From contig JAHRBS010000014.1 in assembly GCA_024305745.1 (NCBI GenBank), positions 2,053,501 through 2,117,500 on the forward strand: a stretch of 64,000 bases of DNA. Reading direction: 5' to 3'. The DNA comes from Polyporus tsugae. Lineage: Eukaryota; Basidiomycota; Agaricomycetes; Polyporales; Polyporaceae. Positions 57,248 through 64,000 of the stretch are shown here, one piece after another. Within the stretch, counting starts at the first letter, position 1; each line of letters begins with the position of its first letter. Below the pieces are notes generated by a model, which saw only the letters and a list, made by a program, of their open reading frames with translations, was not told where the DNA came from and did not search any database. The position numbers and the translations under genes were made by a program.

Positions 57248-58394
57248 CTAAACCTGAGGTATGGGCGGGACGACGGTCAACGGAACTAACTTGACTTCCA
57301 TCTGCTTCCAGCTCTCCACCGTGATCCCAACGAGACACGGGAGAGTGTTCCAAATCTGCTGTTGCTGGGCCGCATCATGCCTCTGTAAAAAAAACCGAGG
57401 CATGTCCCGCAGATCCTCGGAGACCCGGGGGCCTGCGGCGACCACGGGCGTGCAGCGAGGGCCTTGGAGTTGACCATCGTCCCGATCTGCGTCATGTTGG
57501 TGTACGTCATGTTCTCCGGGGCAAGCTTGCAGGTGGAACCGGTGAGGAAGGGCTGGTGCACGGGGACGCACAGCGTCGCCATCGTCAGGCTGACGGCACG
57601 CTCGACGTGCGCCTTCGCGAGAGCGGCCTGCGCCCGCATGCACAGAGCGATGTCGATGCCGCAGAGCGACTCTCGGGTTCCGTCATCTCGGCAGAAGCCC
57701 CCGAGAAGCCCCACGGCTCCGAGGGAACAGCACTCGTAGAGGGCGACGGGGAGGAGGTCGTGTGCGCAGATGAGACGGGCGAGGTTGACGACGCCGATGG
57801 AGTGGACGGGTCTGAACGATGGAGGGGGTGCGGGAGATTTTGTGTAGGTAGTGAAATCGGTGGGGTAATACCTTCGGAGAAAGCTGAGTGCTGCGTCCAA
57901 GAGATGATCCAGCTCGTATTTGTGGCCCAGACGGATGCATGCGGAGACGGCCTGGTACGTGGGACGCGCGTCAGAGGAAAATGGTCTGGATACTCGTCAG
58001 AACGCGCTACAACATGAGAAATAGGATTGACTGACGTGGACGGCTCCTTGCCAGGCATGAGGCACCGGAGCAGCTCACGAACGTCTTCCGGCGAGTCATC
58101 CGCTAGACGGGCGAGTGGGCAAGGCGTACCGGGGGACGACGAGGCTGCCGATGTCGACGATGGTTCCGGCTGCGGGAAGGAGAACATGTTGCGGAAGACG
58201 GTAGAGCGACTGGCTAGGATTCCTTGGTAAACTCGGAATCCGATGTTGCGGGCGATCAGGATGATGTTCCCGGCTTCGAACCAAAACTCATCGTCATGCT
58301 TTGTCTCGTTGGCAGGCGCAAGTCCTACATTAGAGATGATGGGGGAATCGACACGAGCTCTTTTTTTGGATAAATCGTCGATGGACGAGGACAT
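57248..58394 (-). pseudogene. BTB/POZ gene with a C-terminal homopolymer frameshift (copy EE)
   Basis: Exon 1 is 58394-58036 and exon 2 begins at 57985, with a 50-nt intron (GTCAGT to TCCAG) at the family site. The start MSSSIDDLSKKRARVDSP has the basic patch. The BTB core is EFWFEAGNIILIARNIGFRV, then DDSPEDVRELLRCLMP. The middle has ACIRLGHKYELDHLLDAA and VVNLARLICAHDLLP. Within the C-terminal module, CGTC-LGFF is followed by an 8-base A run on the plus strand (57386-57393). After it the family end (W-x2-LP, VESW) lies in a different frame and ends at 57248. As given, the frame instead ends near 57286 with unrelated residues. The indel in a homopolymer makes sequencing error or a very recent mutation the leading explanations. 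Divergent from the KCTD-like gene, 136 bp between starts. Confidence 0.85.
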
Positions 58395-58530
58395 ATTGTA
58401 ACGATGTGTCTGTACTGAAGCTGCTACTGGGAAGGTCTGGACGTGGTGCGGATTAAGGAGGCATGGACGCTTCATTGCTGCACCGTGGCGGCGTCTTGTC
58501 CCGACACTTGCCCCCAGTCCTTCCGTCCCC

Positions 58531-59791
58531 ATGGATACCCCTCAGTCCTCTTCACCGAGCATCTCTCCACCTAGCGATGTAAACGATGCATACACCGTCA
58601 TTGTTCGCGGTGAGCACTTCCAACTCAGTCGCAACCAGATCGACTTCGACTCCCCCAACTTTTTCTCCACCTGCTTCTCATCCGGCTTCGCCGAGTCTGC
58701 CAACCGCACCGTGACCCTCGACCACAATCCAGCATTCTTCGCGCTCATCGTCGAGTACCCCAGCGGATACCCCATCCTACCCCTCTCTGCTGAAGCTGCA
58801 CCTCCCTTTATGAGCCTCGCGATGGCCCGTCGTTGTCTGCTGGCCGATGCGCAATTTTACGGCCTCCAGAAACTCTCCGCACTCCTCACGACGTCGACGC
58901 TGAACGCGGATGCGCGTTGGATGGGCTACGCAAACGAGGTTATAGACCTGCGCGACATTGTTAAAGGCACACTGCCGAGCGGGATTATCCAACAACCCGA
59001 TGGTAGCGTTGTCTCCGCTCAAAGCGGACTTCCTGCTGTAGCGTTTGTACACAACGTCGTCGTTACGTGCGTACAAGGGTTGTCATCATGCCTTGGATTG
59101 TTCATCTGCTGATGGACCCTCAAACCGTAGGATCACGTACACTCGGTTGGTGTCTGGCGAGAAGTCCGAGGAGGTTGACGTGTCGGCCCGCGCGATAATC
59201 TTCAAGATCACATTCCCGTCAGAGAACTCGTCCGACATCCATTTGTCTCTCCCAGCTCGGATTTCGAGCATTCTGTCTGCTATGGCATATTACGAGGAAC
59301 ACAGACTGCGGATCGCCCAAAGGCGTTCGTACTGGGGCTTGGCCGGGGACCGTAACGTCCACGAATTCGGCACTCTCAATGTCGATGGGATGACAGATGA
59401 TTTGAGTTCTGTTTACAGCCATCCATTTTACATCCCCAGTTACACGTATGGAGGATCTTTGGAGCGTTTGCGCCACTATGACCTGGGGACGCGTATCTGG
59501 CGGACGGATTATGATCTAGCCTCGCAGCAGAGGGGAGAGCTCGAGCACAGGGTCCTTCACGTTCTGGGCGGATCAACTCCTTTGTCGCGTCATTCCTCGG
59601 GCCCAGTCCAACTCCCCGGTGGAGGCCGACGCTTGGGTTGAGATTGTGAAGGCGGATCTGCGGACACGTCAGCACTTCTTGGAGAACCTACACATAGACC
59701 CGGCCGAACGAGGTGAGTATCTCTCTGTATACCACAGACATGCCATCTGGATACCATTGAAAACATATTTCAGGTGGCTCGGACGCTTGAC
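58531..59791 (+). CDS. KCTD/T1-like BTB protein
   Basis: Proposed exons: 58531-59066, 59131-59445, 59531-59712, 59775-59791; 1050 nt, 349 residues, frame-consistent. The N-terminal 130 residues hold a BTB domain of the potassium-channel-tetramerisation (T1/KCTD) style: VIVRGEHFQLSRNQIDFDSP, FFSTCFSSGF, then PAFFALIVEYPSGYPILPL and ARRCLLADAQFYGLQKL. The region after residue 180 (TYTRLVSGEKSEEVDVSARA, SLPARISSILSA) is the conserved C-terminal half seen in fungal relatives. It is distinct from the FWFEDGTV-type BTB proteins around it and lacks the cysteine module. The second intron (59446-59530) is inferred because the downstream segment EADAWVEIVKADLRTRQHF lies in another frame; a frameshift cannot be excluded. 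Confidence 0.78.
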
Positions 59792-60209
59792 TGTTCTATT
59801 GAACGCACGACATGGGCTAGTACGCCTCGTATCCTGACAAGTATCACGTTAGTGGAGCGCGCTCACTACTTATCTCGGCGACTTCTGCTCACACGACCTT
59901 GAAGCCTGCAGCCAGCTCGTCGCGCCAGCCGCCTCGCCCGAGCTTGATTCCGTCGGCCCCATTCATGTGCTCAAACTGTCACCGCACGGCCTCTCGTTTT
60001 GCATCGGTAGCGAAGGCGCGTCGACGCAGGACAATCCACTGCCGTTGTGCGGCCTACCGCATCGCCACAGCTAGGGGATGTCACGCAGGACTGAAGCGTA
60101 GTCATCGAATAGGAGGGATGCGCGATCCGCGCACAGGCTACGCCAGCATCCCCCTCCTCCCTCTTGCCCTCACTCGGTCTCCTCGTTCTTGGTCTCGCAT
60201 CATTCAGAA
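59792..60209. other. Intergenic stretch between tandem KCTD-like copies
   Basis: No supported gene in about 420 bp; likely 3' flank of the first copy plus the decayed 5' side of the second. Confidence 0.35.
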
Positions 60210-60690
60210 TGCCCCAACTACCATTATATTTTCGTCACGTCGCCCTCACTCTGCCTTGGACAGTGCCCCAAACACCCCGGTTGGATTCTCCGCCTCGAAC
60301 AGACGAGATCTACGGGGTCGTCATCCGTGGAGAGCGGTTTGAGCTGTGCCGGGATCAGATCACTTTCGACTCCCCAAGCTACTTCACTGCCTGTTTCCTA
60401 CCCGACTTCAAAGAGTCGGTCGACCGTACTCAGTACTGTCGGGCTAAGTCGGAACCCGACGCTTTTTGCGGTCATCGTCGAGTACTTTAGCGGGTACCCA
60501 ATCTTGCCCTTGTCCGTTCAAGCCATGCCCTCGATCATGGATGCGCCGACCGCGCGTCGTTGCCTCCTCGCGGCCGCGGAATTCTATGGACTGCAGAGGT
60601 TGTGCGAGCTATTCGAGAATCGTAGCCCGGAGATCGACCTGCGGTGGACAGGATACGCCAACGAGACGGTCGGCCTGCACAACGTCTAGG
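60210..60690 (+). pseudogene. Frameshifted and truncated KCTD/T1-like copy
   Basis: Tandem relative of the gene at 58531. It keeps GVVIRGERFELCRDQITFDSP and YFTACFLPDFKESVDRT in one frame. After a 1-bp shift near 60430-60440 it continues with NPTLFAVIVEYFSGYPILPL, ARRCLLAAAEFYGLQRL and LRWTGYANETVGL in another. It then stops at 60690, where the intact copy continues for about 200 residues. Downstream DNA shows no trace of the C-terminal half. It is a pseudogene. Confidence 0.85.
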
Positions 60691-62131
60691 TACGTGACCG
60701 TTCTAGCACGTTGAGTTTGGTGAGATAGAGGTTCACATCACCATCATCATAGGGAGACTGGTGACCTGGATTGTTGGAATGATTTATAGGATAGGTTGTG
60801 ATTCTTATCGCCCTCCCGGCTCTGTTCAACTTCGTGCAGGATATATGAGCATCAAATTCCTCCATCTCCGCTGTCACACATCCGATCGTGTAGCAAGACA
60901 ATGTGCCGACTGAGACTAGGCCGCTCGAACCCCCTCACCTTTACAGAGCTCCTGCAACACCTGCAACTTAAAGTATTGCGTATTCGCCTCGGATCTCCCC
61001 CGCACTCTAACCTGCGAATAACGATGCCCTCCCAGAGTCGCTTACCGTCCACCCTCGTCTTCAACCCACCCGCCGTCAGGGTTTGAGTCCGTTCTCGCCC
61101 TCTCTACGTCCCCGCCAGTTGCTGCAGCCTGCCACGGCATCCCTTGTCGATTGAGTCACACCTCTGTCCCGATGCGGTGAAAGACCGCTGCCAAACTCCT
61201 GCGCAGCTTTGCCATCGCGGGCGGCGGTGGCTATTCATCACTCAGGCTAAAGTTGTACTCGAATGGCGGGCTCAGGTCCAGAAGCAGTTCACCGGGTGCG
61301 CCATGGTTGTCAAACGTCGAGGACCCTCAGCCTTCTCCGGGGCTGTGAGCGAGATGGGGTGATAATCGGGACGTCATGAGACCCTAGACGCAGCGGCAAG
61401 GTTTCAAGGTGCGAGCGTTGCGAGAGTTCTCTCGGCTCGGCCTGTGGCGGCGACGTGTGCCGCCGAAGCGCTACGTGAACGTGACGAGGTCGGTCGGGGT
61501 AATAACACTGTCTATTGAAGAAGACATGGACGTCGGCCGTCAAAGGACCTGGCAGGTGGACGTCCCATTCCGAGCAGGTGGGCTTTGTTTTCTTAGCATC
61601 GGACAGGACGAGGTTGGACCGTGCATGCTCACTGTGTTGTGTACTTCGGCAGACGAGTAACGGTCTTGCCTAGCATGTATCTGTTCGCGCAGGTCGGCAT
61701 AGCTGATGGAAGCAACCAACGTTGTGGGTTGGGGAGTGCACAGCGTTGATGGCATGAAGCCTGTTGACCAGCTACTTCAGGTGAACATTATCCTTGTTTT
61801 CGATGCATGTTCTCAAAATCTTTGCTGAGGCTTAGAATCGTCAGTCATCATCAAATCCACTTGTGTGATCTTCTTCGTCGCAGTATTCACGAACCCGAGA
61901 GTTCTCCGACCACGCCACGTCCGAAAGATCGATGCTGATACTGTATGCGTGGTATTGACATCAGGTGCGATCCGATTTCCATAGCAGCGCTAACTTTAAT
62001 TTGAACTTTGTTGCTCCTGACAAGGCCGTCGGGGGATCCCATCGTCGCATCCGGGATACTTATAGTTGCATGCCCTTTCCCTGAGCCGATGTCGGATATT
62101 CTCTCACCCCCCCCGCGCCCTGACCAGCACT
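60691..62131. other. 1.4-kb stretch without a supported gene
   Basis: No family similarity or splice-consistent chain was found on either strand. The right end holds the promoter of the seven-helix gene. A C run lies near 62107-62114, just before its start codon. Confidence 0.4.
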
Positions 62132-63586
62132 ATGTCGGAGGCAGATCCGACGTTCCCTCTGCCGAAAGCTCTGGTGCGCCTTGATTGATTCCTTTCCCAC
62201 TCTGTGCGGAACAAATGCTCAGCTATACCGCCTGTGTCTAGCTCGTTGCACTGTTCCTGGAATCCATCCTCGTCGGCATCTTTGCCGTTTTATATGTAAT
62301 ATCGATATGGATCCTCATATATCGCCAGAAACATTCTCATCGCTCGAAACTTAACAAGAGGCTGTTGGGGACAGGCACCGTCATGTTCATCCTCACCATC
62401 ATAGTGAGTACCCTCTCGTGTCACGCCCATTATCCATAATTACTAGGGCGTCCTGAGTTCTAACTGTACGACCCCAGCATATGGCTTTCGACATCCAAAG
62501 AGCGATGGAGGGGTTTCTCACGCATGGCGACACTCAAACAGGCACCTCTGAATTCTTCAAACAGCTGAAAAATCCGCTCTTTGTCGGTAAGTCGACCATA
62601 TACATTACGCAGACGTTGGTCGGGGACGCGTTCGTGGTATGGTGTTTCATGTTTCTATGAGCGGGCTGGGCTGATGGGGGCTGCATGCAGACATATCGCC
62701 TTTACGTCGTATACAACCGGAATCCGTGGATCGCTGTCCTTCCCCTCGCCCTCCTGGTTGGCACTGCCAGTACGCTCTCTCTCTAGTTTGTGTCTATGAA
62801 TGTACTTTTGATCACGCGTTGGCCTACTAGTCTCAGGCTACGGCGTTCCCATCAACGTCGCGCGAGGGGGAGACTCCGAGACCATCTTTTCGAGCCACCT
62901 CGCTCCTTGGATAACGTCGTTCTTCGCGCTTTCTCTGATAACCAACGTCCTCGCGACAAGTGAGTATTACTCCCTTTGCCTTCGTGCCTCTTACCTCGAC
63001 CTTGCACTCGGTGAAGCTCATTGGGCCGCGGAACGTTCCCAGTCCTCCTTTCAGGGCGCATCATGTGGTCGCACTACAAAGTCAAACAGTACCACGCAGG
63101 GACGCGCTGGAGCGTCGTCGAGACGATCGTCCAGTCCGCAGCCCTCTACTCCGCCGCGCTCATCTCTCTCCTCGCGACGTACGTCGCCGGCTCAAACGCG
63201 CAGTACGTCTGCCTCGACGCGCTCCAGCCCATCATCGTAAGCACGGCTGCCACTTGCACGGACGCGCGTGCGGAGCTGAAGCGGCGACTCGCACTTCGCA
63301 GGGCATCACATTCACGCTGATCATCATCCGCGTCGGCCTCGGCGAGACGACGAGCGAGCACTCGAAGGGGCACAGGGTGCCGGCGGACGCGGGAGGCGCA
63401 CCTCCGCTGGGGTCGCTCCCGAGCCACGTGGAGCCGTACTCGCTGCGACCGCTCGCTGTCAATGTCTCGGTGTCGAGAACGTACGATCGTGCGAGCTTCG
63501 AGGTGTACGACCAGAAGGACGCGGCTGCCAGTGCCGTCAGTGGGTCGGATATTGAGGACGGGCACGGACACAGAGGCTCTCTATGA
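62132..63586 (+). CDS. Agaricomycete seven-helix membrane protein
   Basis: Exons: 62132-62173, 62242-62403, 62478-62636, 62691-62769, 62831-62959, 63055-63236, 63302-63586; 1038 nt, 345 residues, fully in frame. It has about seven hydrophobic segments: ALFLESILVGIFAVLYVISI, VMFILTIIHMAFD, YITQTLVGDAFVTYRLYVVY, IAVLPLALLVGTAISGYG, ITSFFALSLITNVLAT, VETIVQSAALYSAALISLLA, and GITFTLIIIRVGLG. This is the family with a TQTLVGDAF-YRLYVVYNRNPW motif, common in Agaricomycetes and of unknown function; receptor-like topology is an inference. The N-terminus would face outward and a soluble tail of about 80 residues follows the last helix. A partial copy lies at the right edge of the window. Confidence 0.92.
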
Positions 63587-63800
63587 CTCCGCCATGTCGG
63601 AGAGGGATTGTAGTTCGATATTTATCGAGGTCACTGGCATAGTGCACTTCTGGAGGGTCAGCGTTGTGCTGTCAGGTTCGCTAACTCTTTTGGTTGGAGT
63701 TTACGAGAGCGAAACCACCTGAGAGGTTCGCCAAATGTGGGGTTAATCTGTTCTAGTTGCGTCATCACCGAGTGAAGGTCACCCCTCGTTGCGAAGGTGG
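63587..63800. other. Short spacer between seven-helix gene and its partial copy
   Basis: No sign of the first exons of a second copy here; nothing else recognised. Confidence 0.35.
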
Positions 63801-64000
63801 CTCGGCCGGACAAGATCTTCGGACGCCTTCGTGGTATGGTGCTTCACACTCGCTCGCGCGCGTTTGTCGGGTGCTGACCAGCGAGTGCCAGACATATCGG
63901 CTCTACGTCGTGTACAAACGGAATGTGTGGCCGCTCGACCTCCCTCTCATGCTCCTGGTCGGCACCAGCGGTATGTTCACTCTCTTTCGCGACCGTAACT
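63801..64000 (+). pseudogene. Partial copy of the seven-helix gene, cut by the window edge
   Basis: Bases from about 63815 match the end of exon 3 (DAFV, then a GTATGG donor) and exon 4 of the gene at 62132 (TYRLYVVYKRNVWPLDLPL, then LLVGTSG). The intervening intron is about the same size but diverged. Exons 1 and 2 and most of exon 3 are absent upstream, so the copy looks 5'-truncated. Because the window ends here it cannot be excluded that later exons follow. It could be a chimaeric gene, but relic is the simpler reading. Confidence 0.7.

Overview
This window looks like nuclear DNA of a filamentous basidiomycete, most likely an agaricomycete and possibly a polypore. Genes are split by many short GT-AG introns of about 48-90 nt. 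The families are typical of Agaricomycetes: a large BTB/POZ family with an FWFEDGTV-type motif, HET-domain proteins, seven-helix membrane proteins of the DUF6533 type and related kinds, an F-box/LRR protein and an intron-rich P450. No rRNA, tRNA, CRISPR or prokaryotic feature was seen. Exon coordinates were worked out by hand from splice signals and reading-frame continuity. Where all exons sum to an open frame I treat the model as firm.

Layout. 0.5-10 kb: five BTB genes, four of them as two divergent pairs that look like a tandem duplication; three of the five are frameshifted. 10.5-15.9 kb: a 13-exon P450 and an F-box/LRR gene on the minus strand, with a MITE-like element just upstream of the F-box gene. 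17.3-18.9 kb: a DUF6533 membrane protein. 19.2-25.1 kb: two conserved housekeeping genes on the plus strand, a SWI/SNF-RSC subunit (Snf12/Rsc6/BAF60 type) and a BAR-SH3 protein. 25.8-31.4 kb: minus-strand SDR, HET protein and an unrecognised protein with an HETAH metal-binding motif. 33.1-41 kb: a BTB gene, the C-terminal part of an MFS transporter, a multi-helix membrane protein and a divergent acidic-tailed BTB protein. 42.6-44.7 kb: a second HET protein. 46.3-58.4 kb: five more BTB genes or pseudogenes and one BTB relic, with an MBL-fold hydrolase and a 5'-truncated HET relic among them. 58.5-60.7 kb: a KCTD/T1-like BTB gene and its broken tandem copy. 62.1-64 kb: another seven-helix protein and a partial copy of it at the window edge.

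The conserved genes (SNF12-like, BAR-SH3, MBL, SDR, P450) look intact. The accessory families (BTB, HET, KCTD-like) show tandem copies, frameshifts, relics and inverted repeats, as in birth-and-death evolution. The most interesting observation is that the FWFEDGTV-type BTB proteins share more than the BTB domain. They have a basic N-terminal stretch and a C-terminal module with two cysteine pairs (C-x4/5-C, then C-x2-C about 40-50 residues later) followed by W-x2-LP and a final V-x-GW. I read this as a possible zinc-binding module that I cannot match to a named domain. Its mixing with HET genes in a fast-turnover cluster makes a role in recognition or stress signalling conceivable but unproven.
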